Both the position numbers and the translations under genes were made by a program. The notes below the pieces were generated by a model. It saw only the letters and a list, made by a program, of their open reading frames with translations. It had not been told where the DNA came from and did not search any database. Shown here piece after piece: positions 36,110 to 45,414 of a DNA stretch of 64,000 nt. The number at the start of each line of letters is the position of its first letter. Position 1 is the stretch's first letter. Origin of the DNA: UBA1845 sp002338715 (lineage in GTDB: Bacteria; Planctomycetota; Phycisphaerae; UBA1845); contig DAORAL010000002.1 of NCBI GenBank assembly GCA_035344155.1, forward strand, positions 186,001-250,000, in the 5' to 3' direction.

Positions 36110-36546
36110 ATTGAAGATCCAACGGGCTGGCTATGGCGTTTGTCGGGACGTGGGGCTGGTCCGGAATCATTGGCGTCGAATTCGCCCAAATTGGCGTTAG
36201 CGGACCTCAAATGGACCGAATGTCGCCCCAAAGTGGACCGGTTTGCTCAAATCTTGGTTCATTTACTCCATTAGTTATAATGATTTCGATTGGGCAGGGC
36301 GGCGATCTTGAGCCCCCAGCGACGATCAATTCGGATCGCATCGACGTCTGAGTTGATTGCGAACTGAAAAAGTGGTCGGCGACTGGTCTTTCGCAGGATG
36401 GGGGCCAATAATGGGGCAGGGGGAGTCGAAACGGGGGAACTGCGCACACCAAATTGGCGGGATTTATTCCGGTGTGTGTGGTGAATGGGTCAAATCACTT
36501 CGTCGATATCACGGTCGAGTCAACACGACGAGGTAGGGGAGCATCA
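36110..36546. other. Intergenic region upstream of the giant secreted protein
   Basis: No gene was recognised in these 437 bases. It contains one promoter-like pair (listed separately) and G-rich tracts between about 36400 and 36450. A GGGGAG ribosome-binding site directly precedes the ATG at 36547. Confidence 0.5.
36254..36281 (+). promoter_or_regulatory. Candidate promoter for the giant secreted protein
   Basis: A TTGGTT hexamer (36254-36259), a 16-bp spacer and a perfect TATAAT (36276-36281) lie about 265 bp upstream of the ATG at 36547. The -35 is weak but the -10 is exact. The leader would be long, leaving room for post-transcriptional control. Confidence 0.35.
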
Positions 36547-39500
36547 ATGGGGTGGGTCAATCGTTCATCCGCAAAGGGATTGTCCAAGTGGAGTGCGCGC
36601 CCGCAGTCCACGAGAGCACGTGGTACAGCGCACTTCTCAACGCCGATCCTGATGATCGTCGTGGCTTCGTTGATTGCCTGGTCGCCCGCGCAAGCCGCAC
36701 CCGGTGACCCCGAGATCGATGTGTGGGAAGGGCTCTTCCAGAATTACGGCAATCCCGGTGTTCCGCAAGCGATCTACAACATCCTCGGTCGTGTTTCCGA
36801 CGACACCTTTGTCGACTCTCTTTGGTACACGATCAACGACGGGCCTGATCTTCCGCTTTCAATCGGACCGGATACGTATCGTTTGCAGAACGATGGCGAC
36901 TTCAACATCGACATCAACCAAAACAACCTCAACACCGGCATCAACATCATCGACATCACTGCCGAGGACTCGCAGGGCAACACCACGACGGTCACCGTCG
37001 CGCTCAATTACACGCCGCAAAACACCTGGCCGATTCCGTACAACATCGACTGGGACAACGTCAACGAATTGACCGACGTGGTTCAGGTCGTCGATGGTCT
37101 TTGGGATTATTCCTCCAACGGCGCCCGTGTTCTCGAATGGGGATACGATCGGATTCTGGCGATCGGCGATTTGGGATGGACCGATTACGAAATCACCGTC
37201 CCGATCACCGTTCATTCGCGCGACGATCTCGACCTCGGGTACCCAAGCATCGGACCGGGCATCGGAATCGTGACGCGGTGGCAGGGACACAGCAACTGGC
37301 AAGGCCGGCAGCCGAACATCGGCTATCTGCCGATGGGTGCGAGTTTTTGGTACGACTTCTACACCAACAACGGGATCTTCGGGCTTCATGGCGATGGCGG
37401 AACCCTCCAATACGACCAGACGGGACGGAAGCTCGAACTGGGTACCACGTATTACTGGAAATTTCGCTGCGAAACTCAGCCGGATGGATACACCTTCTAT
37501 GCTGGGAAGGTCTGGGAATCGGGTCAGCCCGAACCTCAAGCCTGGTTCCTAAGCGGCTTTCAAGGACTCGACGATCTTCAGAACGGTTGCATTCTGCTGA
37601 TTCCGCACCACGTCGACGCGACGTTCGGTGATGTGTCGGTCGTGCCCTTGGGGGCTGGTTCGAGCCTTGCGATATCGAGTTTGCAGGTGATCCCATCGCA
37701 GACTTCCGCGCAGGTGTCGTGGTCCACGAATCAATTGTCCGACAGTTCCGTCGCGTATGGAACGACGGGCAGCTATGAGCTGGGAACCGAAAGCAATCCT
37801 TCGTTTGTCAGCACGCACAACATCACCTTGAGCAATTTGCAGCCCAATACGCTCTATCACATCCAGGTGACGAGCGAAAACGCCTCGATGGAGTCGGTGT
37901 CGAGCGGGGACTTCACGTTCACGACGCTCGGTCCGCGCACCATCACCACGAACACGACCGGTGATGGCTCGATCGTCTTGACGCCCGATCAGCCGACGTA
38001 TCTGGATGGTGATGTCGTTGGGGTGGAAGCCGTACCGGACAACGACTGGACGTTCGTCAGTTGGCAGGGCGACCTGTCGGGGACGACCAATCCAACGCAA
38101 TTGACCGTCAGTGGTGATATGAACATCACAGCAGTTTTTACCGACAGCATCGACACCAACGGTCCGGTGATCAGCAACGTGAATGTGACGGCGGGCGCGA
38201 CGAGCGCCCAGGTCACCTGGACAACGGATGAGTTGTCCAACTCCAGCGTCGCCCACGGACTGACGGCTGGTTATGAAAACGGTGTGATCAGCAATCCCAA
38301 CCTCGTGCTCAATCACACGATCAACCTGCCGAACCTGACGCCGGAAACGACTTACCATTATCAGATATCGTCCACCGATGCGTTTGCGAATTCGACCGAG
38401 ACGATTGACGCGGTATTCGTCACGACGGCTGGTGTTTCGTCCGGATTGGTTTCCGACGATTTCAGCAGTGGCGTGCTCGATACGAACGTCTGGACCTTCG
38501 TGAACCCAACGGGCAACAGCTCGTTGAACATGACCGGGACGCAGGCCGCGATCACCGTCGAATCCGGCATCCTGCATTCGATGTATGGCGGTGGGCGGTT
38601 GACTCCGCGCATCATGCAGAATGTTCAGGACGCGGACTTCCAGATGGAGGTCAGCTTTGAGTCGATCGTGATCGACCAGTTCCAGATCGAAGGTATCGTC
38701 GCAGAGCAGGACGCCAACAACTACGCCTACTTTGATGTGTTCAGCAACGGTGGGCAGATGGGCTTGTATGCCGAGACGATCATCGGTGGTTCAAGTTCGA
38801 CGCAAGCCTACGTGATCATCGGAACGCCCAGCGCCATCAAAGTCCGGCTCGAACGGTTGGGAAATCTTTGGACATTTGAGTACTCCACCAATGACGGCCA
38901 AAACTGGATCACGGGTGCCTCGTTTAACTCGCAATTCACGTTGAACCAATTGGGTGTCTACGCGGGCAACGATTCGTTCTCGGGCATCGACTCGCCGGAG
39001 TATACGGCTGTCATCGACTACGTGTTTAACCTAGCCTCCCCGATCGATCCGGAAGATGGCGGGGATCTTTGTGCGGGTGTCGATTGCAGCGGATTGGATG
39101 GCGATTGCACGGTGGGTGTTTGCAACCCGTCCAATGGCGTGTGCGAGGCGCAGGCGGCGAACAACGGAAATTCGTGTAGCGACGGCGACCCGTGCACGGT
39201 CAATGATACGTGTTCGGCTGGCGTGTGTGTCGGTTCGGCCAAAAACTGCACGGGACTGGATAGCGCCTGTACGGTCGGAGTCTGCAATGCGGGTACGGGC
39301 GAATGCGAAGCCCAGCCGGCCAACGATCACACGCTTTGCGATGACGGCGATCTTTGCACGGTCAGCGACTTCTGTACGAATGGTGTGTGTGCGGGTGTGG
39401 CTGTCGATTGCAGCGGATTCGACAGCGACTGCACCGTGGGCGTCTGCAACAACAGCAATGGATTGTGCGAAGCCAGCGCCAGCAATGAAGGCGGGGCGTG

Positions 39501-41982
39501 CAGCGATGGCGATCTTTGTTCATCGGGTGATGCTTGTTCCAACGGATTGTGCGTTGGAGAGGCCGTCGATTGTTCGGGTCTTGATAGCGACTGCACGGTT
39601 GGTTCGTGCAATGCGTTGACGGGAGAATGTGAAGCGGTACCGGCCAACGAGGGCGGTGCGTGCGACGACGGTGTGAACTGCACGACGGGCGATGCATGCT
39701 CCAACGGTTTGTGCATTGCTGAAGCGATCGATTGCAGCGGACTCGACGATGCTTGCAACGTGGGCGTCTGCAATGAAGAACAGGGCACATGCGAACCGTC
39801 GCCTGTCAACGAAAGCGGAACGTGCGACGATCTCGATCCATGCACGGTCAATGACGCCTGCACCAATGGAACGTGTGCCGGCGTGGCCAAGGATTGCTCG
39901 GCGCTCGATGGGCCTTGCACGGTTGGTGTGTGCAACGGTTCAACCGGCGCGTGCGAAGCGCAACCCGCCAACGAAGGCGTCCTCTGCGATGATGGCGATC
40001 TCTGTACGGTCAGCGATTTCTGCACCAACGGGGTGTGCGAAGGAGTGAGCGTCGATTGCACGTCGCTTGATGGTGAGTGTTCGACCGGTGTGTGCAATCC
40101 GACCACCGGATCATGTGAAGCCGCTGCGATCAACGAAGGACTTGGCTGTGACGACGGCGATCTTTGCACCAGCGACGATGTCTGTGTCGCTGGGGCCTGC
40201 GAAGGCGCTTCGGTCGATTGCTCCTCGTTAGACGATGAGTGTCTGGCTGGTGCATGCAACCCATCGACCGGAGAATGTGAAGCCGTCGCCGTCAACGAAG
40301 ATGGACTGTGTAATGACGGTGATCTCTGCACGATCAGTGACGCATGCAGCAACGGCGTTTGCATGGGAGCGGCTGTCGATTGTTCGGGGCTGGATGACAC
40401 GTGCGTTGTCGGCGCGTGCAATCCATCCACCGGTTCGTGCGAGACGCAGCCCACCAACGAGGGCGGTGCGTGCGACGACGGCGTCAATTGCACGATCAAC
40501 GATGCCTGCGCCAACGGCGTCTGCGAATCCGAACCACTCGATTGCTCCGGACTCGACGACGCCTGCAACATCGGCACCTGCAACGAAGCGCTGGGAACGT
40601 GTGAAGCCGCACCATTTAACGAAGGTGGTACTTGCGACGATCTCGATCCGTGCACCGAAAACGACACCTGCGCGGGCGGAACCTGCGCTGGGACGCCGAA
40701 GGATTGCTCCGGTCTCGATAGCACGTGTACGGTCGGGGTTTGCAACGGGACGACCGGCGACTGTGAAGCCCAGCCGATCAACGAAGGCAACACCTGCGAC
40801 GATGGCGATTTGTGCACCGTGCTCGATGCCTGCACGAACGGTGTGTGCGCGGGCGTTGCCCAGGATTGCTCCGGTTTGACCGACGACTGCAACGTGGGTG
40901 TTTGCAATCCGGGCACCGGCAACTGCGAAGCCGAACCCGCCAATGAAGGTGGCGGCTGCGATGATGGCGACCTCTGCACGACGCTGGACGCCTGCACGAA
41001 CGGCGTGTGCAGCGGCATCACCCTCGATTGTTCGTCGCTTGATGATCAGTGCATGCAAGGGGCATGCAACCCGTCAACCGGACAGTGCGAATCGATCGCG
41101 GCCAGCGAAGGCGGAAGTTGCAGCGATGGCGACTTGTGCACGACCAATGACGTTTGCACGAATGGCGTCTGTGAAGGTGCGTTTGTCGATTGCTCCGGTT
41201 TGGATGACGCCTGCAACATGGGCGTGTGCGTTTCGTCGACCGGTTTCTGCGAGCAGGTTGCGGTCAATGATGCGGGCGGATGCGACGACGGCGATCTGTG
41301 TACCGAAAACGATTCGTGCAGCGGCGGTGTGTGTCAGGGGTCGGCGGTCGATTGCAGCGGACTGGACGGCGCGTGCCAAACCGGTGTGTGCGACGGCGGT
41401 ACGGGTAATTGTGTTGCCGAACTGGCCGAAAATGGCACGACGTGCAACGACGGCAACCTGTGTACCAGTGACGACGAATGCTTCAACGGATCCTGCGGAG
41501 GCGTAGCCGTCGACTGCTCAGGTCTGGACGATGACTGCAACGTTGGTTCATGCAACTCCGGTACGGGTAACTGCGAAGCCGTCGCGGCCAACGAAGGTCA
41601 GTTCTGCGACGACGGCATCGATTGCACATTCGACGAAGCGTGCAGCAGCGGTGAATGCGTGGGTACGCTCGAAGACTGTGACGGTGACGGCGAATGCGAT
41701 GGTGACGACAATTGTCCGTTCGTCGCCAACCCGCTTCAGGAGGATGCCGACTTCGACGGATTCGGCGACGCCTGTGATGGCCTGTTCGATTACGACCACG
41801 ATGGCGATGTCGACGTCGACGATTTGAGTGAATTTGCGGCATGTATCACCGGGGCTGGCTTCGATGCCTCGCTGGTGTGTCAGGAATCATTCGACAGCGA
41901 TGCCGATGGTGATATAGACTTATTCGACTGGGCGGTCTTCCAGACGTCCTTTACCGGACCTACCGCGATCACGTGTCCGTGA
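36547..41982 (+). CDS. Giant secreted Cys-rich repeat protein with FN3 and dockerin-like domains
   Basis: An 1811-residue exported protein. A long basic N-terminus leads to a signal-like hydrophobic segment (ILMIVVASLIAWSPAQA, cleavage likely after AQA). Next come a beta-rich N-terminal domain (about 60-370), a FN3-like domain (about 372-460), a InlB-repeat-like segment (about 463-535), a second FN3-like domain (about 538-633) and a concanavalin-like domain (about 634-840). Sixteen tandem 54-residue eight-cysteine repeats follow (847-1710), then a calcium-binding tail (CDGDGECDGDDNCPF) and a dockerin-like C-terminus (YDHDGDVDVDDLSEF, DSDADGDIDLFDWAVF). The ATG at 36547 has a GGGGAG site. Its neighbours are glycan genes on both sides, so a surface adhesin or matrix scaffold is a good inference. 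No catalytic domain was found. Confidence 0.85.
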   Translation: MGWVNRSSAKGLSKWSARPQSTRARGTAHFSTPILMIVVASLIAWSPAQAAPGDPEIDVWEGLFQNYGNPGVPQAIYNILGRVSDDTFVDSLWYTINDGPDLPLSIGPDTYRLQNDGDFNIDINQNNLNTGINIIDITAEDSQGNTTTVTVALNYTPQNTWPIPYNIDWDNVNELTDVVQVVDGLWDYSSNGARVLEWGYDRILAIGDLGWTDYEITVPITVHSRDDLDLGYPSIGPGIGIVTRWQGHSNWQGRQPNIGYLPMGASFWYDFYTNNGIFGLHGDGGTLQYDQTGRKLELGTTYYWKFRCETQPDGYTFYAGKVWESGQPEPQAWFLSGFQGLDDLQNGCILLIPHHVDATFGDVSVVPLGAGSSLAISSLQVIPSQTSAQVSWSTNQLSDSSVAYGTTGSYELGTESNPSFVSTHNITLSNLQPNTLYHIQVTSENASMESVSSGDFTFTTLGPRTITTNTTGDGSIVLTPDQPTYLDGDVVGVEAVPDNDWTFVSWQGDLSGTTNPTQLTVSGDMNITAVFTDSIDTNGPVISNVNVTAGATSAQVTWTTDELSNSSVAHGLTAGYENGVISNPNLVLNHTINLPNLTPETTYHYQISSTDAFANSTETIDAVFVTTAGVSSGLVSDDFSSGVLDTNVWTFVNPTGNSSLNMTGTQAAITVESGILHSMYGGGRLTPRIMQNVQDADFQMEVSFESIVIDQFQIEGIVAEQDANNYAYFDVFSNGGQMGLYAETIIGGSSSTQAYVIIGTPSAIKVRLERLGNLWTFEYSTNDGQNWITGASFNSQFTLNQLGVYAGNDSFSGIDSPEYTAVIDYVFNLASPIDPEDGGDLCAGVDCSGLDGDCTVGVCNPSNGVCEAQAANNGNSCSDGDPCTVNDTCSAGVCVGSAKNCTGLDSACTVGVCNAGTGECEAQPANDHTLCDDGDLCTVSDFCTNGVCAGVAVDCSGFDSDCTVGVCNNSNGLCEASASNEGGACSDGDLCSSGDACSNGLCVGEAVDCSGLDSDCTVGSCNALTGECEAVPANEGGACDDGVNCTTGDACSNGLCIAEAIDCSGLDDACNVGVCNEEQGTCEPSPVNESGTCDDLDPCTVNDACTNGTCAGVAKDCSALDGPCTVGVCNGSTGACEAQPANEGVLCDDGDLCTVSDFCTNGVCEGVSVDCTSLDGECSTGVCNPTTGSCEAAAINEGLGCDDGDLCTSDDVCVAGACEGASVDCSSLDDECLAGACNPSTGECEAVAVNEDGLCNDGDLCTISDACSNGVCMGAAVDCSGLDDTCVVGACNPSTGSCETQPTNEGGACDDGVNCTINDACANGVCESEPLDCSGLDDACNIGTCNEALGTCEAAPFNEGGTCDDLDPCTENDTCAGGTCAGTPKDCSGLDSTCTVGVCNGTTGDCEAQPINEGNTCDDGDLCTVLDACTNGVCAGVAQDCSGLTDDCNVGVCNPGTGNCEAEPANEGGGCDDGDLCTTLDACTNGVCSGITLDCSSLDDQCMQGACNPSTGQCESIAASEGGSCSDGDLCTTNDVCTNGVCEGAFVDCSGLDDACNMGVCVSSTGFCEQVAVNDAGGCDDGDLCTENDSCSGGVCQGSAVDCSGLDGACQTGVCDGGTGNCVAELAENGTTCNDGNLCTSDDECFNGSCGGVAVDCSGLDDDCNVGSCNSGTGNCEAVAANEGQFCDDGIDCTFDEACSSGECVGTLEDCDGDGECDGDDNCPFVANPLQEDADFDGFGDACDGLFDYDHDGDVDVDDLSEFAACITGAGFDASLVCQESFDSDADGDIDLFDWAVFQTSFTGPTAITCP
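39085..41676 (+). repeat. Sixteen tandem 162-bp repeats (54 residues, eight cysteines)
   Basis: The segment between the first CSGLD codon (39085) and the end of the sixteenth unit (41676) is exactly 2592 bp, or 16 x 162 bp, with no length variation. Each unit holds eight cysteines at the same positions (1, 8, 13, 20, 31, 37, 43, 48). Units 4-8 and 9-13 resemble each other in order, so a five-unit block was duplicated. Positions of block copies: 39571-40380 and 40381-41190. Confidence 0.9.
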
Positions 41983-42038
41983 CCCCCTCTGCGGTAGGCG
42001 GCCGATAACGAAAAGACCGGGGTTCATCCTGTATGCGG

Positions 42039-42054
42039 GGGCGAAAGATCGCCC
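42039..42054. promoter_or_regulatory. Short hairpin in the rfbF leader
   Basis: GGGCGA (42039-42044) and TCGCCC (42049-42054) pair around an AAGA loop. It lies between the giant secreted gene and the rfbF start. No T-run follows, so it is not a simple terminator; it may be a processing or attenuation signal. Confidence 0.25.
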
Positions 42055-42133
42055 GATTCGCAGACGATGAATCCCAAATGAGCATGTCTGTTACCCTTGC
42101 CCCAAGGTTTCGGACTTAGAGAAGGAGCGACCC

Positions 42134-42904
42134 GTGAAAGTTGCGATCTTAGCCGGAGGCGTTGGAACGCGTTTGGCTGAAGAAACAGAGATCAAGCCCA
42201 AGCCGATGGTGGAGGTTGGCGGCACGCCGATCATCATGCACATCATGCGCCACTACGCGCGCTACGGGCACAATGAATTCGCGATCGCGCTGGGTTACAA
42301 GGGCGAGTACATCAAGAAGTACATGATGGACTACGCATCGCTTCAGTCACATCTGACCGTTGACCTCAAGACGGGAAACGTCAAGCAGCACGGTACCGAC
42401 AAACTCGACTGGAAGGTCGACCTGGTTGATACCGGGCGCGACACGCTGACGGGCGGACGCATCAAACGGTTGGCGCCGTTTATTGGCAATGAAACCTTCA
42501 TGCTGACGTGGGGCGACGGCGTGTCGGATGTGGATCTCGACAAGTTGCTCGCGTTTCATCAGTCGCATGGCAAGCTCGCAACAGTGACAGCCGTCCGTCC
42601 TACCGCGCGTTTCGGACACCTGGAATTCGACGGCGATCGCGTCGTGGAGTTTTCTGAAAAACCGCAGACGGCAGAGGGCTGGATCAACGGGGCGTTCTTC
42701 GTTCTTGAGCCGGCTGTCTTTGATTACATCGCGGGCGACGCGACGCAGTGGGAACACGAACCGATGGAGCGTCTCGCCAACGAAGGGCAGTTGATGGCCT
42801 ATCGGCACAATTCATTCTGGCAGTGTATGGATACGCTGCGCGACAAGAAGCTCTTGGAGGAGCTTTGGGAATCGGGGAAAGCACCCTGGAAGACATGGGA
42901 CTAA
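42134..42904 (+). CDS. rfbF: Glucose-1-phosphate cytidylyltransferase
   Basis: A 256-residue nucleotidyltransferase making CDP-glucose from CTP and glucose-1-phosphate. The N-terminal signature is LAGGVGTRLAEETEIKPKPMVEVGG. Family-typical segments include YGHNEFAIALGYKGEYIKKYMMDY and a central VDTGRDTLTGGRIKRL, with WGDGVSDVDLDKLLAFH. These together match RfbF more closely than dTDP- or GDP-type enzymes. The start is GTG at 42134 with an AAGGAG site 7 bases upstream. It begins a CDP-sugar gene group with the next epimerase and methyltransferases. CDP-glucose is the usual starting point for 3,6-dideoxy and related sugars. Confidence 0.92.
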   Translation: MKVAILAGGVGTRLAEETEIKPKPMVEVGGTPIIMHIMRHYARYGHNEFAIALGYKGEYIKKYMMDYASLQSHLTVDLKTGNVKQHGTDKLDWKVDLVDTGRDTLTGGRIKRLAPFIGNETFMLTWGDGVSDVDLDKLLAFHQSHGKLATVTAVRPTARFGHLEFDGDRVVEFSEKPQTAEGWINGAFFVLEPAVFDYIAGDATQWEHEPMERLANEGQLMAYRHNSFWQCMDTLRDKKLLEELWESGKAPWKTWD

Positions 42905-42909
42905 GCGAC

Positions 42910-43956
42910 ATGCGCGTATTGGTAACAGGAAATCTCGGATACATCGGAACCGTTCTCACCCCGATGTTGGTGAATGAAGGCATGGACGTCGTCGGTCTGG
43001 ACAGCGACCTGTACCGCCACTGCACATTCGGCGCGGACATCCCCGATGTGCCGACGATCATCAAGGACGTGCGGGACGTGGAACTGTCGGATGTCGAAGG
43101 TTTCGATGCGGTCTGCCACCTCGCGGGCCTGTCGAACGATCCACTGGGCGATCTCAATCCCAATCTGACCTTTGAAATCAACCACCTGGCTTCGGTGCGG
43201 TTGGCTGAGCTTTGCAAGCAAGCCGGCGTGGGGCGGTTTATCTTCTCGTCGTCGTGCAGCAACTATGGAGCCGCGGGCGATGACATGCTCAACGAAGATT
43301 CGCGCTTCAATCCGGTGACGCCTTACGGTGAGTCGAAGGTCTTTGTTGAGCGCGACGTATCGCAGTTGGCCGACGGTTCGTTCTCGCCGGTGTTCCTGCG
43401 CAATGCAACCGCGTACGGTGTTTCACCGCGATTGCGATTTGACCTCGTGGTAAACAACCTGACGGCATGGGCGGTGACGACGGGCAAAGTGATGATGAAA
43501 AGCGACGGCAGCCCGTGGCGTCCGATCGTTCACATCGAAGATATTTCGCGGGCGTTCTTGGCTGTCTTGAAAGCCCCGCGTGAGAAGATCCACAATCGCG
43601 CGTTCAACGTTGGCCGGACCGATGAGAATCTGCGCGTGCGCGACATTGCGAATCTGGTCGGTGAGATCGTGCCCGAATGCCAAGTGGCGTTTGCCGACGG
43701 CGCATCACCGGACGCCCGCAACTATCGCGTCAATTGCGATCTGATCGCCAAGGAACTCAGCGATTTTGTTCCGCAGTGGACCGCCCGCAAGGGTGTCGAA
43801 GAGTGTTACCAGGCATACAAGAAGCACGGTGTAACGCTCGAAGAATTTGAGGGTTCAAAATATCAGCGCATCGGGTACATTCGCAGTTTGATCGCAAGCG
43901 GCGAATTGGACGATTCCTTGCGATTTGCGGAGCAGGCAGCACCGGCCAACAAGTAA
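42910..43956 (+). CDS. NAD(P)-dependent epimerase/dehydratase (extended SDR)
   Basis: An extended short-chain dehydrogenase/reductase with the Rossmann motif VLVTGNLGYIGTVL at the N-terminus, a HLAGLSND block and an active-site SSSCSNYG with the YGESK motif (Tyr-x3-Lys) about 15-20 residues later. The remaining segments (RPIVHIEDISRAFL, FNVGRTDENLRVRDI) are characteristic of sugar-nucleotide epimerases and dehydratases. It follows rfbF by 5 bp and probably acts on a CDP-sugar. The usual rfbG-type 4,6-dehydratase was not seen next to rfbF, so this enzyme may supply that function or act after it elsewhere. ATG 42910 is used; ATG 42895 is in frame. Confidence 0.85.
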   Translation: MRVLVTGNLGYIGTVLTPMLVNEGMDVVGLDSDLYRHCTFGADIPDVPTIIKDVRDVELSDVEGFDAVCHLAGLSNDPLGDLNPNLTFEINHLASVRLAELCKQAGVGRFIFSSSCSNYGAAGDDMLNEDSRFNPVTPYGESKVFVERDVSQLADGSFSPVFLRNATAYGVSPRLRFDLVVNNLTAWAVTTGKVMMKSDGSPWRPIVHIEDISRAFLAVLKAPREKIHNRAFNVGRTDENLRVRDIANLVGEIVPECQVAFADGASPDARNYRVNCDLIAKELSDFVPQWTARKGVEECYQAYKKHGVTLEEFEGSKYQRIGYIRSLIASGELDDSLRFAEQAAPANK

Positions 43957-43989
43957 GGGTTGCTTTCACACGAGAGAGAAGAGCGAACG

Positions 43990-45294
43990 ATGGATCGATC
44001 AGCCACACTAACCGACGGGAGTCATCTCGTGACACAGCAATCCTGGCAAGTGTTTACCGAAAGGTGCGATGCGGCGAGTTGCCGTTCGTGTGGTCAGTCC
44101 ACACTCAAGCCGGTCCTCGACCTGGGCAAGATGCCGTTGGCCGACGGGCTGCTCAATGATGCACAGCTTGCCGAACACGAAAACAGGTATCCGCTTGAAT
44201 TGGCGTTCTGCTCGAACTGCGCGCTGGTGCAGATTCTGGAGACGGTTCCACCGGAAATCCTGTTTGGGCACGACTATCCATATTTCTCGTCGTTCTCGGA
44301 TGCGTTGTTGGCCCACTCGCGCGACAATGCGCTGGACCTGATCGAGCGCCGCAATCTCGAACCCGGCGAGGGTTGCCTGGTTGTCGAGTTGGCGAGCAAC
44401 GACGGATACCTGCTCAAGAATTTCGTCGAGAAGGGAATCAACGTTCTCGGGATCGACCCCGCGCCGGGACCGGCAAAAGCCGCTGAAGAAATCGGTGTAC
44501 CCACCCTTTGCGATTTCTTCACCGAAAACCTGGCTGGCAAACTTGCAAACGAAGGCAAGCAAGCCGACGTGATCATCGCCAACAATGTCCTTGCGCATGT
44601 CGCCGACACGAATGGCTTCGTCCGTGGGATTCGCACGCTGCTCAAGGATGGCGGTGCGGCTGTCATCGAAGTGCCCTACGTGCGCGAACTCATCGAGCAT
44701 GGCGAATTCGACACGATTTATCACGAGCACCTTTGTTACTTCTCGGTGTGCGCGCTCGACGCATTGTTCCGTCAGAACGGCTTGTTCCTCAACGACGTCA
44801 AACCGCTGGCGATTCATGGCGGTTCGCTGCGACTCTACGTCGAAAAGCACGAACGCCCGTCACCGGTGATTCTGGAAATGCTTTCGGAAGAACGGGCGCT
44901 GGGGCTGGATCGTTACGAATATTTCAAGAACTTCAGTGAACGCGTCCTCGACATTCGAAGCGAGATGCAGACGCTTCTGAATGACCTTCGCGAGCAGGGC
45001 AAAACGATCGCGGGTTACGGAGCCGCGGCCAAGGGCGCGATCATGCTGAACTTCATCGGTGCGGGCACGGACGTCATCGATTATGTCGTCGATCGCAACG
45101 TCCACAAGCAGGGACTGCACATGCCCGGTACGCATCAGCCGATTCCCGATCCTGCGCGGATCTTGCAGGAAATGCCTGACTACGTGGTAATTTTGCCGTG
45201 GAATTTCAAGGATGAGATCATGTCGCAGCAGCAGGAATACCGCGACAAGGGCGGTCAATTCATCATCCCAATTCCAAAACCCCACGTCGTCTAA
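43990..45294 (+). CDS. Zinc-binding class I SAM-dependent C-methyltransferase (NDP-hexose type)
   Basis: A three-part enzyme. An N-terminal zinc-binding domain has CRSCGQS and CSNCALVQI, with the family phrase VLDLGKMPLADGLL. The central SAM domain has ELASNDGYLLKNFVEKGINVLGIDP. The C-terminal domain has HGGSLRLYV, YGAAAKGAIMLNFIG and a GTHQPI segment. This is the layout of sugar C-methyltransferases such as those in branched-sugar pathways. The ATG at 43990 has a GAGAGAAGAG site, and the 435 residues from it fit the family. It is downstream of rfbF and the SDR, which supports methylation of a CDP-sugar carbon. Confidence 0.88.
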   Translation: MDRSATLTDGSHLVTQQSWQVFTERCDAASCRSCGQSTLKPVLDLGKMPLADGLLNDAQLAEHENRYPLELAFCSNCALVQILETVPPEILFGHDYPYFSSFSDALLAHSRDNALDLIERRNLEPGEGCLVVELASNDGYLLKNFVEKGINVLGIDPAPGPAKAAEEIGVPTLCDFFTENLAGKLANEGKQADVIIANNVLAHVADTNGFVRGIRTLLKDGGAAVIEVPYVRELIEHGEFDTIYHEHLCYFSVCALDALFRQNGLFLNDVKPLAIHGGSLRLYVEKHERPSPVILEMLSEERALGLDRYEYFKNFSERVLDIRSEMQTLLNDLREQGKTIAGYGAAAKGAIMLNFIGAGTDVIDYVVDRNVHKQGLHMPGTHQPIPDPARILQEMPDYVVILPWNFKDEIMSQQQEYRDKGGQFIIPIPKPHVV

Positions 45295-45303
45295 ACGGGA
45301 CAC

Positions 45304-45377
45304 CGTGCCACTGCTCTGTGAGCAGTGCCGGGCGCAAATGTTCAGATAAAAAGCACTGCTCACAGAGCAGTGGCACG
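45304..45377. repeat. REPIN-like element: two mirrored palindromes
   Basis: Two 25-bp arms (45304-45328 and 45353-45377) are perfect inverted copies separated by 24 bp. Each arm itself contains a hairpin (CACTGCTC and GAGCAGTG around a 3-nt loop). This hairpin-in-hairpin layout is typical of paired REP elements (REPINs). It lies between two methyltransferase genes and could reduce readthrough or stabilise mRNA ends. Confidence 0.7.
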
Positions 45378-45414
45378 TCCAAGTGACGATTCGAAAATTG
45401 CCAAGGGCCGGGAC

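Noticed and set aside
36360..36546. Possible riboswitch (c-di-GMP-type) in the G-rich leader of the giant secreted protein
   Set aside because: No consensus aptamer pattern could be matched by eye; a covariance-model search would be needed.
39327..41021. Long open frame on the minus strand (564 codons) within the Cys-rich repeat array
   Set aside because: It is opposite a repeat array of 162-bp period, so one antisense frame stays open through each unit. The protein has Gln/Ser/Pro-rich low complexity with no known domain and no ribosome-binding site.
39085..41676. Periodic repeats considered as a CRISPR or minisatellite
   Set aside because: The unit is 162 bp, diverged at DNA level and preserves an eight-cysteine protein pattern, so it is a coding repeat.
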